Positions 21,138-28,889 of a DNA stretch of 64,000 nucleotides are shown here, in pieces (the stretch's first letter is position 1; every line of letters begins with the position of its first letter). The position numbers and the translations under genes are program-made. Location of the stretch: NCBI GenBank assembly GCA_964550175.1, contig CAZJXP010000001.1, positions 868,001 to 932,000 of the forward strand, written 5' to 3'. This DNA is from DSQK01 sp964550175. Its GTDB lineage: Archaea; Nanobdellota; Nanobdellia; Woesearchaeales; ARS49. The notes under the pieces are model-generated. The model was not told the origin of the DNA and made no database searches. It saw only the letters and a list, made by a program, of their open reading frames with translations.

Positions 21138-22367
21138 ATGCTATTTTCAGACTTCAAGTTGCCGGCGCAGATCCAGAAGGCAGTTCAAGAACAGGGCTAC
21201 ACGGCGCCCACGCTGATCCAAGAAAAGGCCATCCCGTTGATTTTGGAAGGCAAAGACATCATCGGCCACTCCCAAACTGGCTCCGGAAAGACGGCAGCGT
21301 TCGGACTTCCTATTTTGAGCAAGATTTCTCACGGCCAAATCCAAGTTCTTATCTTAACCCCGACGCGCGAGCTGTGCGTCCAAGTCTCTGACGCGCTGCG
21401 AGGGTTCGCGAAGCACTTGCCGGCCTTGAGAATCACCGCAGTCTACGGCGGCGTCGGCATCAGCCCGCAAATCCACGCCACGAAGTCGGCCGACGTCATC
21501 GTCGCGACGCCCGGACGATTGCTTGACTTGATCGAACGCGGACTCAAGTTGCATCACGTCAAATTCCTTGTTTTGGACGAAGCCGACCGCATGCTCGACA
21601 TGGGATTCATCAACGATGTCGAGCACATCCTTAAGCAGATTCCGAAGCAGCGACAAACGCTTTTGTTCAGCGCGACGTTGGACCAAAGCCTGCGCAACCT
21701 CGTTCACAAGTACATGAACAGCCCGATCGCCATCCAGGCGCGAACCCAGGTCGATCCGGGACTCTTGACGGAAAAGGCATATTCTGTCCAGCATCACGAC
21801 AAGCTCTCGCTCTTGGCTCATTTCTTGAAGCACGAAACGCCCGGAATCGCGGTCGTCTTTTGCGCGACGCGACATGGTTGCGATCGCGTCGCGAAAAATC
21901 TCAGAGCAAACAACGTCAATGCAACCGCAATCCACGGCGGGCTCTCTCAGAGCAAGCGCATCCAAGTCATCAACCAGCTCCACAAGACGGGCAAAGGCAT
22001 TTTGATCGCAACTGACGTTGCTTCTCGCGGACTTGACATCAGCAACATCTCGCACGTGTACAACTACGATTTGCCGAAGACGGCAGACGACTACGTGCAC
22101 AGAATCGGCCGAACCGCGCGAGCCGGTGCGAAAGGCGATGCCATCACATTCGTCACGAACCAAGACTTCAACGACTTCAAGCAGATTGTACGAAGAATCA
22201 ACCGGCCGATCGCGCAAGGCGTGCTTCCGAAGTTCGAAAAGGCAATTCTTCCGACGCCGGCTCCGGGCGCAAGCCACGGCGGCGGACACGGACGACCCGG
22301 ACAGGGTGGCCAAGGCGGCCGCGGCCGACCCGGCGGAAAACCGTTCTGGAAGAAGCGAAGATACTAG
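21138..22367 (+). CDS. DEAD-box RNA helicase with Gly/Arg-rich tail
   Basis: The 409-residue protein has all DEAD-box motifs: Q motif (TAPTLIQEKAIP), motif I TGSGKTAAF, Ib TPGR, II DEADRMLDMGF, III SATLDQ, V ATDVASRGLD and VI HRIGRTARAG. The last 35 residues form a GG/RG-rich tail (GGHGRPGQGGQGGRGRPGG) that probably binds RNA non-specifically. It likely remodels rRNA or mRNA structure, as RhlE/CshA-type helicases do. Confidence 0.95.
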   Translation: MLFSDFKLPAQIQKAVQEQGYTAPTLIQEKAIPLILEGKDIIGHSQTGSGKTAAFGLPILSKISHGQIQVLILTPTRELCVQVSDALRGFAKHLPALRITAVYGGVGISPQIHATKSADVIVATPGRLLDLIERGLKLHHVKFLVLDEADRMLDMGFINDVEHILKQIPKQRQTLLFSATLDQSLRNLVHKYMNSPIAIQARTQVDPGLLTEKAYSVQHHDKLSLLAHFLKHETPGIAVVFCATRHGCDRVAKNLRANNVNATAIHGGLSQSKRIQVINQLHKTGKGILIATDVASRGLDISNISHVYNYDLPKTADDYVHRIGRTARAGAKGDAITFVTNQDFNDFKQIVRRINRPIAQGVLPKFEKAILPTPAPGASHGGGHGRPGQGGQGGRGRPGGKPFWKKRRY

Positions 22368-22406
22368 TTTTCAGGCGTACTTTTATTCTCAAATCCATCC
22401 ATAAGT

Positions 22407-22434
22407 TTTATATACCCTTCTTAACCATAGTTAA
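22407..22434 (+). promoter_or_regulatory. Promoter and possible operator of the HTH/Fe-S operon
   Basis: TATA box TTTTATATACC at 22407-22417 is followed by the inverted repeat TTAAC-CATA-GTTAA at 22421-22434, just before the ATG at 22438. A palindrome at the start site of an HTH gene suggests autorepression. Confidence 0.5.
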
Positions 22435-22437
22435 CTC

Positions 22438-22806
22438 ATGGGTTTGAAGATGTTGCATCCGCAGGAAGTTGAAGTGTTCTACATACTTCCCGCCGTGAGA
22501 AAGGAGTTCGCGAAGACCTTCAAGAAGGAAGGCCGAAAGCAGTCCGACATCGCCAAGATAATGGGCGTCACCGAAGCGGCGGTCAGCCAGTACCTGAGCA
22601 ACAAGCGCGCGGACATCGTGCTCGACAAGCCCACGCTCGCACAGATTGCAAAAGTCTCGAAGACAATCAAGACGCAGGACCAGTTCGTTTTTGCGTCGCA
22701 ATCTATCCTCAATGACATGCTCAAAAGCAAGGCCACGTGCGACATCCACCATCGAGTGAATGCCGAGATAGGCCACGATTGCAAGACATGCTTCGAATGC
22801 AGGTGA
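22438..22806 (+). CDS. HTH transcriptional regulator with C-terminal Cys cluster
   Basis: The 122-residue protein has a Xre-like helix-turn-helix (QSDIAKIMGVTEAAVSQYLSNKRAD at about 35-60). Its tail holds four cysteines in the pattern C-x13-C-x2-C-x2-C (CDIHHRV...HDCKTCFECR), suited to a zinc or iron-sulfur site. It leads an operon with an A-type Fe-S carrier fusion and stands just before sufCBDSU. I infer an Fe-S-responsive regulator of Suf, comparable in role to SufR or IscR but of a different family. Confidence 0.75.
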   Translation: MGLKMLHPQEVEVFYILPAVRKEFAKTFKKEGRKQSDIAKIMGVTEAAVSQYLSNKRADIVLDKPTLAQIAKVSKTIKTQDQFVFASQSILNDMLKSKATCDIHHRVNAEIGHDCKTCFECR

Positions 22807-22809
22807 ACA

Positions 22810-23391
22810 ATGGAAACTCAACTCAAAGGCCCGATTACCAAGGACATGAACATCGCCGAGCTCGCAAAGCTCTATCCGGAAGCGGTTGCCGTGATGGCCG
22901 AAAACGGACTGCACTGCTTCGGCTGCCACGGAGCCGCGTTCGACACGGTCGAAGCCGGCGCGAAAGGCCACGGCATGGAACAGGAAGCCATCGACAAGAT
23001 GGTCGACGACATGAACGAAATGGTCGCGCTCAAGAAGTCCCAGAAGGCGCACGCTCCCGAAGTCAAGGGAGAAATCAAGCTCACCGAAAAGGCCGCGAAG
23101 AAGCTCGTGCAACTGATGGCCGAAGAAAAGAAGGAAGGCTACGGACTACGACTCGACGTCGTGCCGGGCGGATGCTCCGGATTCCAGTACGCGCTTGACT
23201 TCGACAACGCCGCGAAAGCGGACGACGTCACGTTGACGCAGCACAACATCAAGATATTCGTCAGCAAGGAAAGCCTGTCGCAGATCAACGGAACGACGAT
23301 TGATTACGTCGACGGACTGCAAGGCTCGGGGTTCAAGATAGAGAACCCGAACGCGCACTCCAGCTGCGGATGCGGGAAGAGTTTCGCTTAA
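22810..23391 (+). CDS. DUF1858-like domain fused to A-type Fe-S carrier (HesB/IscA)
   Basis: The 193-residue protein has two parts. Residues about 5-60 match the DUF1858/ScdA-N type (MNIAELAKLYPEAVAVMAENGLHCFGCHGAAFDTVEAGAK split by CxxC). Residues about 85-190 form a HesB/IscA/ErpA domain with its three cysteines in VPGGCSGFQY and SSCGCGKSF. A-type carriers hand Fe-S clusters to target proteins. The fusion joins a redox or NO-related helical domain to the carrier. It follows the HTH gene by 3 bp. Confidence 0.85.
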   Translation: METQLKGPITKDMNIAELAKLYPEAVAVMAENGLHCFGCHGAAFDTVEAGAKGHGMEQEAIDKMVDDMNEMVALKKSQKAHAPEVKGEIKLTEKAAKKLVQLMAEEKKEGYGLRLDVVPGGCSGFQYALDFDNAAKADDVTLTQHNIKIFVSKESLSQINGTTIDYVDGLQGSGFKIENPNAHSSCGCGKSFA

Positions 23392-23410
23392 GAATTTGCG
23401 ATGTTTTTTG

Positions 23411-23459
23411 TGGCGGCGCTCGTGGCCGCTCTGAGCGCCACGCGCCGCACGGAAGGTCG
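23411..23459 (-). repeat. R2 GC-rich long-hairpin element, copy 1
   Basis: On the minus strand: CGACCTTCCGTGCGGCGCGT, GGCGCTC, AGAGCGGCCACGAGCGCCGCCA. It folds into one long stem (GTG-CGGCGC/GCGCCG-CAC, GTGGC/GCCAC). Copy 2 at 40770 shares both arms and differs at the tip. Confidence 0.65.
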
Positions 23460-23460
23460 C

Positions 23461-23501
23461 GTTTATACCGTCCCTCAGAAAGTCGCTTCCTTGCGACACT
23501 T
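23461..23501 (+). promoter_or_regulatory. suf promoter and start-site hairpin
   Basis: GTTTATACC at 23461-23469 is a TATA candidate for sufC. AAAGTCGC/GCGACACTTT (23479-23503, loop TTCCTT) forms a hairpin over the predicted start site, just upstream of R1 copy H. Confidence 0.45.
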
Positions 23502-23541
23502 TTTACCGCCCCGATTGGACGTAGCGTAAAGAAAGGCAACA
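23498..23541 (-). repeat. R1 intergenic element, copy H (short), in the sufC leader
   Basis: On the minus strand: GTTGCCTTTCTTTACG, CTACGTCCAATCGGGGC, GGTAAAAAGT. It matches copy B in lacking the central module. It ends 3 bp before the sufC ATG, so it must be transcribed in the sufC mRNA leader. Confidence 0.7.
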
Positions 23542-23544
23542 AAA

Positions 23545-24291
23545 ATGATCAATGGAACACTCGAAATCAAAAACCTGCACGTCAGCGCCCATGGTAAACA
23601 AATCCTCAAAGGGCTCAATCTAAAAATTAACCCAGGCGAAGTCCATGCGCTGATGGGGCCGAACGGCTCAGGAAAGAGCACGCTGAGCGCCGTTATCGCA
23701 GGCCATCCCAATTACAAAATTGAACAAGGAGACATCCTGCTCGACGGCAAATCCATCCACGAAATGAGCCCGGACGAGCGTTCTAAATCAGGGCTGTTCC
23801 TCGCATTCCAGCACCCGCTAGAAATTCCGGGACTGTCGCTGCGAAGTTTTCTCTTCACATTGTACAAGAACCGCAATACGAGCGCGAAAACGCTCGAGTT
23901 CCAACGCAATCTGACAACTATCTTCAACCAAGTCGCGCTGCCGCAGGGATTCGCGGAACGCGGGCTGAACGTCGGACTGTCCGGCGGCGAAAAGAAGCGG
24001 GTGGAAATCATGCAATTGCTCCTTTTGAAGCCCGCAATCGCGATTTTGGACGAAACCGACTCCGGACTTGACATTGACAGCCTCAAAATCGTCGCGAACG
24101 CGGTCAACTCGATGCGCTCGCCGACCTTCAGCGCGTTGGTCATCACGCACTACAACCGAATTTTAGAACACCTCAAGCCCGACTTTGTCCACGTCCTCAT
24201 CGACGGCAAAATCGCGATGTCCGGCGATGCAAGCCTGCCGAGCAAGCTCGAGAAACAGGGCTATGCCTGGCTGAATGAGGCACCGGCGTGA
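23545..24291 (+). CDS. sufC: Fe-S assembly ATPase SufC
   Basis: The 248-residue ABC ATPase has Walker A MGPNGSGKSTL, a Q-loop at AFQHPLEIPG, signature LSGGEKKRVEI, Walker B AILDETDSGLD and H-loop VITHYNR. The LSGGEKKR form and SGLDIDSLK are typical of SufC. It powers the SufB-SufD scaffold. Its stop overlaps the GTG start of sufB. Confidence 0.97.
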   Translation: MINGTLEIKNLHVSAHGKQILKGLNLKINPGEVHALMGPNGSGKSTLSAVIAGHPNYKIEQGDILLDGKSIHEMSPDERSKSGLFLAFQHPLEIPGLSLRSFLFTLYKNRNTSAKTLEFQRNLTTIFNQVALPQGFAERGLNVGLSGGEKKRVEIMQLLLLKPAIAILDETDSGLDIDSLKIVANAVNSMRSPTFSALVITHYNRILEHLKPDFVHVLIDGKIAMSGDASLPSKLEKQGYAWLNEAPA

Positions 24292-25700
24292 GCCAAGACG
24301 TCGATCTCCAGTCCGTGAACGCGTCGTACGAGGAGAAGTACGGCTTCCACGACAAGGAGACTGCGGTTTTTAGAAGCCCGAAAGGGTGCACGGAAGAAAT
24401 CGTGCGGGAAATCTCCAAACAAAAGAGCGAGCCGCAATGGATGCTCGACATCCGGCTGAAAGCGTTCAACATCTTCCTTGCGAAACCCACCCCGTTGTGG
24501 GGCGGAGAACTCGGCAATATTGATTACGACAAAATCACTTACTATTTGCGCCCGAACGAAAAGACCGAGCATTCGTGGGACGACGTGCCGGAAGACATCA
24601 AGAAAACGTTCGACAAGCTCGGAATTCCCGAAGCGGAAAAGAAGTTCCTCGGCGGCGTCGGCGCGCAGTACGAATCCGAAACTGTCTATCATAGTCTCAG
24701 AGAGGACTTGGCGAAGCAAGGGGTCGTTTTCCTCGACACCGACACGGCGCTTAAAACGCATCCGGATTTGGTAAAAAAATACTTCGCGAGCATCGTTCCG
24801 GCCGGCGACAACAAGTTCGCGGCGTTGAACACGGCGTTCTGGAGCGGCGGCTCGTTTATCTACATCCCTCCCGGAGTGAAAGTCGACTTGCCCTTGCAAG
24901 CCTATTTCAGAATCAACGCCAAGAACGTCGGCCAGTTCGAGCGAACCCTCATCATCGTCGACAAAGACGCGAGCTTCACGTACATCGAGGGCTGCACCGC
25001 GCCGGTGTACTCGACGGATTCGCTGCACGCGGCCGTCGTAGAGGTCATCGCGCTTCCCGGCGCGTTCGTGCGCTACGTCACGATCCAGAACTGGAGCTCC
25101 AATGTCTACAATCTTGTCACCAAACGCGCGATGGCCCACGAAAACGCCACCGTCGAATGGATTGACGGAAATCTCGGCAGTAAATTGACGATGAAGTACC
25201 CGTCAGTCATCCTGAAGGGCGAGGGGTCGCGAGCAAATATTTTGAGCATCGCGTTCGCGGGCAAGGGTCAGCACCAAGATGCCGGAACAAAAATTCTGCA
25301 TTTGGCAAAAAACACCAGCTCCCAAATCATCTCAAAATCAGTCAGCAAAGACTCCGGGCGAACAACGTACCGCGGACTCCTGCGCGTCGCGAAAGGGTGC
25401 ACGGGCGTCAAGTCCACCGTCCAATGCGACGCATTATTGTTGGACGAACAGTCCCGCTCGGACACGTATCCGACGATGAAAATCGAGGAACAGTCCGCGA
25501 CCATCGCGCACGAGGCCACCGTCGGCAAGATAGGCGAGGACCAAATCTTCTACCTGATGAGCCGCGGGCTCAACGAAGCGGAAGCGAAAGCCATGATCGT
25601 TCTCGGATTCATCAACGACTTCACGAAAGCATTGCCGATGGAGTACGCCGTCGAACTCAACAAGCTCATCCAATTGGAAATGGAAGGGAGCGTCGGATGA
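24288..25700 (+). CDS. sufB: Fe-S scaffold SufB
   Basis: The 470-residue protein is collinear with SufB: SYEEKYGFHDKETAVFRSPKG at the N-terminus, GGSFIYIPPGVKVDLPLQAYFRIN near 190, the beta-helix core with the conserved EGCTAP, and SRSDTYPTMKIEEQSATIAHEATVGKI near 395-425. Translation starts at GTG 24288, coupled to sufC. With SufD it assembles [4Fe-4S] clusters. Confidence 0.97.
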   Translation: MSQDVDLQSVNASYEEKYGFHDKETAVFRSPKGCTEEIVREISKQKSEPQWMLDIRLKAFNIFLAKPTPLWGGELGNIDYDKITYYLRPNEKTEHSWDDVPEDIKKTFDKLGIPEAEKKFLGGVGAQYESETVYHSLREDLAKQGVVFLDTDTALKTHPDLVKKYFASIVPAGDNKFAALNTAFWSGGSFIYIPPGVKVDLPLQAYFRINAKNVGQFERTLIIVDKDASFTYIEGCTAPVYSTDSLHAAVVEVIALPGAFVRYVTIQNWSSNVYNLVTKRAMAHENATVEWIDGNLGSKLTMKYPSVILKGEGSRANILSIAFAGKGQHQDAGTKILHLAKNTSSQIISKSVSKDSGRTTYRGLLRVAKGCTGVKSTVQCDALLLDEQSRSDTYPTMKIEEQSATIAHEATVGKIGEDQIFYLMSRGLNEAEAKAMIVLGFINDFTKALPMEYAVELNKLIQLEMEGSVG

Positions 25701-26491
25701 AGACGCAAATAGCTAGTGCTGACGTTCGCGGCAGTCTTGGCAGGCTCGTGCCCACCCCAGATGGGGCGTCCCCCGGGCACTCGCGCCAGACTGATTCAAC
25801 TCTCTCATTGAGACTCTCATCGGCTGATGGGCTTGTTTCGATATCGTCTGAAATCGCGCGGCTCGACATCGAAGACAACGCAATTGTCACGTTGCTGTTC
25901 CAGAAAACCGCAGAAAAGCTTGTTCTTCAGGTCGGAAAGAACGCGAACGTGAATGCCGTCTTCGTCCCCGAATCCGGAACCACCCATAGAGAGATCATTC
26001 TCGCGGGCGAAGGAAGCTCGTACAACGAGCAGACCATCATCGTCGGAAACGGCACAGATGTTTTCACAATAACAAACAAGGTCGTCAACGCCGCGCCGAA
26101 GACGACGGCCAACGTAGTGATGACTGGCATCCTCGACGGCAACGCGACGGCGTCATTGACGGGAACGATGCGCATCCCGTTCGGCAGCCGCAAAGCCTCG
26201 TCACACTTGACTCAGAACATGCTTTTGACAAGTCCGGACGCGCGAGCCGACGTCGTCCCGAACATGGAAATCATCGAAAACGATGTGACGGCCGGGCACG
26301 CGGCGACCGTCAGACCATTGGACGAGGATTCGCTGTTTTACCTGCGCTCGCGCGGGTTTTCAGCCCATGATGCCCGACAGATTCTTATCCAAGCGTTCAT
26401 TAGGCCTTCCCTGAGGGGGATTTCGGAGGATGCATTGGCGAACATAACGCAAATAATCGACCGGAGGCTGCACCATGTTCTTCTTCAATAG
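25697..26491 (+). CDS. sufD: Fe-S scaffold SufD, short form
   Basis: The 264-residue protein retains the SufBD beta-helix and C-terminal part (DARADVVPNMEIIENDVTAGHAATV, then SLFYLRSRGFSAHDARQILI). It lacks most of the usual N-terminal region; SufD is often about 400 residues. The ATG at 25697 overlaps the sufB stop. It pairs with SufB in the SufBC2D complex. Sequences before residue 30 are Gly/Ser/Pro-rich and divergent. Confidence 0.9.
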   Translation: MKTQIASADVRGSLGRLVPTPDGASPGHSRQTDSTLSLRLSSADGLVSISSEIARLDIEDNAIVTLLFQKTAEKLVLQVGKNANVNAVFVPESGTTHREIILAGEGSSYNEQTIIVGNGTDVFTITNKVVNAAPKTTANVVMTGILDGNATASLTGTMRIPFGSRKASSHLTQNMLLTSPDARADVVPNMEIIENDVTAGHAATVRPLDEDSLFYLRSRGFSAHDARQILIQAFIRPSLRGISEDALANITQIIDRRLHHVLLQ

Positions 26492-27674
26492 GCCGTGGAA
26501 AAAGGACTTTCCTATCTTGAAACAGAACGTCGCGTATCTCGACAGCGCGGCAACGACGCAAAAACCGAAGAAGGTTTTGAGCACGTTGACCCACTTCTAT
26601 TCCGTCACGAACGCGAACGTGCATAGAGGGGTATACCAGTGGAGCGCCCGCGCGACCGAGTGGTACGAAGGCAGCCGCAAGATCGTCGCGGACTTTTTGC
26701 ACGCGAATCCCGAGGAGATTGTTTTTACGCGCAACGCGACCGAAGCCATAAACCTCGTGAGCTACAGCTGGGGAACGCACAACGTCAAGAAAGATGACCT
26801 CATTTTGTCGACCGTCATGGAGCACCACAGCAACATCGTGCCGTGGCAGGCGCTCGCGAAAACGACGGGCGCGAAACTGGAATTCATCCCCATCACCAAA
26901 GACGGAGAACTGGACCTCGTCGCGGCGAAGAAACTGTTCGCGAAGAAGCCGAAACTGCTTGCGGTCACGCACGTTTCAAACGTGCTTGGCACCATCAACC
27001 CTATCGCTGAACTCATCAAGGAAGCCCACGCAGCTGGCTGCAAAGTCCTCGTTGACGCGTGCCAAAGCGTGGCGCACATCCCCATCGACGTGAAGGCGCT
27101 CGACGCCGACTTCCTGGTCTTTTCCGGGCACAAGCTGTACGCGCCCGACGTAGGAGTGCTGTACGCGAAGAAAGAGATTCTCGAGCACATGCCGCCGTTC
27201 ATGTACGGCGGGGACATGATCAAGGAAGTCTCGCTCACGGGTGCTACTTGGAACGTCATCCCGTGGAAATTCGAGGCCGGAACTCCGGCTGTCGCGGAAG
27301 CGATCGGGTTGGCGGCGGCGATTGACTATCTCAATTCAAAAGGCCGTGACAAGATCGCAAAACATGACGTGGAAATGATTGATTATGCTTATCACAAACT
27401 GAAAACGTTCCCTGGCGTTACGGTGTACGGACTGCACGAACGTTCTGGCGTCGTTGCGTTTAATTTAGGCGACGTGCACTCGCACGATTTGGCCACGGTG
27501 CTGGACGAGTACGGCATCGCCATCCGTTCCGGACACCACTGCTGTATGCCGCTGATGAGCGCATTAGGCATCCCGTCGTGCGCGCGCATCAGCGTTGGGT
27601 TGTACACGACTAAAGAGGACATTGACAAGCTGATTGCAGGGCTGCACAAGGCCGTGAAGGTGTTCAAGCTATGA
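26475..27674 (+). CDS. sufS: Cysteine desulfurase SufS
   Basis: The 399-residue class V aminotransferase-fold enzyme has YLDSAATTQKPK at the N-terminus, TRNATEAINLV and MEHHSNIVPWQ in the middle, the PLP Lys in FSGHKLYAP and the sulfur-accepting Cys in RSGHHCCMPLM. It takes sulfur from cysteine for cluster assembly. It overlaps the end of sufD by 17 bp, and its stop overlaps sufU. Confidence 0.97.
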   Translation: MFFFNRPWKKDFPILKQNVAYLDSAATTQKPKKVLSTLTHFYSVTNANVHRGVYQWSARATEWYEGSRKIVADFLHANPEEIVFTRNATEAINLVSYSWGTHNVKKDDLILSTVMEHHSNIVPWQALAKTTGAKLEFIPITKDGELDLVAAKKLFAKKPKLLAVTHVSNVLGTINPIAELIKEAHAAGCKVLVDACQSVAHIPIDVKALDADFLVFSGHKLYAPDVGVLYAKKEILEHMPPFMYGGDMIKEVSLTGATWNVIPWKFEAGTPAVAEAIGLAAAIDYLNSKGRDKIAKHDVEMIDYAYHKLKTFPGVTVYGLHERSGVVAFNLGDVHSHDLATVLDEYGIAIRSGHHCCMPLMSALGIPSCARISVGLYTTKEDIDKLIAGLHKAVKVFKL

Positions 27675-28072
27675 GCCAGATGTACCCCGAGATCATCCTT
27701 GAATTGTACCGTCATCCAGCGCACAAAGGGACGATTGCGAAGCCCGACATCAAGGCGAAGGACTTCAACCCGCTTTGCGGTGATGAAATCGAGATTACCG
27801 GAACGGTCAAGGACGGAGTGCTTGTTGCGTTAAAGCACCACGGCCACGGCTGCGCGATCTCGCAGGCGGCGACTGAACTGCTTGTCGAGCAACTGGAAGG
27901 CAAATCCCTCGACGAAGTCAAGAAGCTCGCGAAGCAAGACGTGCTGAAGATGCTCGACATCCCGATCTCTCCGGTGCGGTTGAAGTGCGCATTATTGTGC
28001 CTGAAAGTCATCAAACTGGCCGTGTACGAGAAATTAGGGCACCAGATGAGCAAGGAGGAATTCACGCTATGA
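27671..28072 (+). CDS. sufU: SufU/IscU-like scaffold or sulfur-transfer protein
   Basis: The 133-residue protein has the three conserved cysteines of the IscU/SufU family in NPLCGDEI, GHGCAISQA and RLKCALLCLK, plus the Asp next to the first. The SufU-type spacing between second and third Cys suggests a zinc-dependent sulfur acceptor for SufS. It is translationally coupled to sufS and to the small gene after it. Confidence 0.93.
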   Translation: MSQMYPEIILELYRHPAHKGTIAKPDIKAKDFNPLCGDEIEITGTVKDGVLVALKHHGHGCAISQAATELLVEQLEGKSLDEVKKLAKQDVLKMLDIPISPVRLKCALLCLKVIKLAVYEKLGHQMSKEEFTL

Positions 28073-28176
28073 CAACCACCCAGAAAAAAGACCTTCTGAA
28101 AGAAGCGTTCGACAAGCTAGCCCAGTACGACGAAGGCATGCCCGAACGGAACGAGCACGACGTCTCGTGTGATTAG
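28069..28176 (+). CDS. 35-residue peptide ending the suf operon
   Basis: ATG 28069 overlaps the sufU stop (ATGA) and the frame runs to TAG 28176. The product is highly charged and helical (TTTQKKDLLKEAFDKLAQYD) with a terminal Cys-Asp. Coupling to sufU supports translation. Its function is unknown; a small accessory factor is possible. Confidence 0.45.
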   Translation: MTTTQKKDLLKEAFDKLAQYDEGMPERNEHDVSCD

Positions 28177-28187
28177 ACAGGTAGTTA

Positions 28188-28286
28188 CTTTTCCTTCGCG
28201 TTGCTTTTCTGCGCAGATTTTGAGTAGTGAGTTCGAGTTTAATCTGTTTGACGCCTAAAGAGACAAAACGTGCCGGTAAAAAGTTT
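28188..28286 (+). repeat. R1 intergenic element, copy I
   Basis: TTTTCCTTCGCGTTGCT, TGCGCAGATTTTGAGTAGTGAG, TTCGAGTTTAATC, GACGCCTAAAGAGACAAAACGTGCCGGTAAAAAGT (given in parts of one run). It lies between the suf operon and the copper island promoter. Confidence 0.8.
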
Positions 28287-28316
28287 CACGACGGCAGACT
28301 AGGCTCATCCACAACC

Positions 28317-28363
28317 TATTTATACTAGTTATTTCTATCATATGTTATTTACATCAAGTGTAA
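28317..28363 (+). promoter_or_regulatory. Promoter and operator of the copper island
   Basis: TATA box TATTTATACTAG at 28317-28328 and inverted repeat TTACA-TCAAG-TGTAA at 28349-28363, 9 bp before the ArsR-type ATG. An ArsR-family repressor would bind such a palindrome over the start site. Confidence 0.55.
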
Positions 28364-28372
28364 TGAGGTCCT

Positions 28373-28681
28373 ATGAGAGTCAGCCTACGACAACCCTACC
28401 GGCAGTTTTTCGGCACACTGGCGAACCAGTACCGTCTTGACATAGTACATTCTTTGCTTGAAGGTCCGCTGAACGTCGGCCAGATCTGCGAAAAGACCTC
28501 GCTCAAGCAAGCGACCGTCTCCCACAGCCTCAAGCGACTGCGTCTGTGCGGCTTCGTGTTCGACAAACCAGAAGGAAAGGAACGAGTGTACACGCTCAAC
28601 CACAAAACCATAACTCCGGTACTGAAACTCATGGACGCCCACATGGCGGCCTACTGCTCGAAAATCTGCAAGGAGTGCTGA
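28373..28681 (+). CDS. ArsR-family metal-responsive repressor
   Basis: The 102-residue winged-helix protein has FFGTLANQYRLDIVHSLLEGP, then VGQICEKTSLKQATVSHSLKRLRLCGFV. Its C-terminal tail has three cysteines (YCSKICKEC) suited to a soft metal. It lies 1 bp before a CopZ-type gene and heads six coupled genes for copper handling. I infer derepression by Cu(I) or a similar thiophilic metal. Confidence 0.85.
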   Translation: MRVSLRQPYRQFFGTLANQYRLDIVHSLLEGPLNVGQICEKTSLKQATVSHSLKRLRLCGFVFDKPEGKERVYTLNHKTITPVLKLMDAHMAAYCSKICKEC

Positions 28682-28682
28682 A

Positions 28683-28889
28683 ATGAAACACACATTCACC
28701 GTAAAAGGGATGCACTGCAACAGCTGCGTCATGCTCATCTCGGATGCGCTCACTGAGCTCGGCGTTAAAGACATAAAGATTTCTTTGAACGAAAAAGCGC
28801 AGATTGGAAAGCTCGCTTGCTCTTATGATGGCAAGCCGGAAACTATCGTCAAGGCCATCAAGGCCGAAGGCTTCGAGGCGACACAATGA
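28683..28889 (+). CDS. copZ: CopZ-type HMA copper chaperone
   Basis: The 68-residue heavy-metal-associated domain carries the metal site GMHCNSC at about 9-15 in the usual beta-alpha-beta fold, ending IKAEGFEAT. It would carry Cu(I) to CopA (30632). It is coupled to the next gene by an ATGA overlap. Confidence 0.92.
   Translation: MKHTFTVKGMHCNSCVMLISDALTELGVKDIKISLNEKAQIGKLACSYDGKPETIVKAIKAEGFEATQ

Noticed and set aside
25397..25696. Long Arg/His-rich extension of SufD
   Set aside because: It lies within sufB in a different frame. ATG 25697 overlaps the sufB stop as the other suf genes do.
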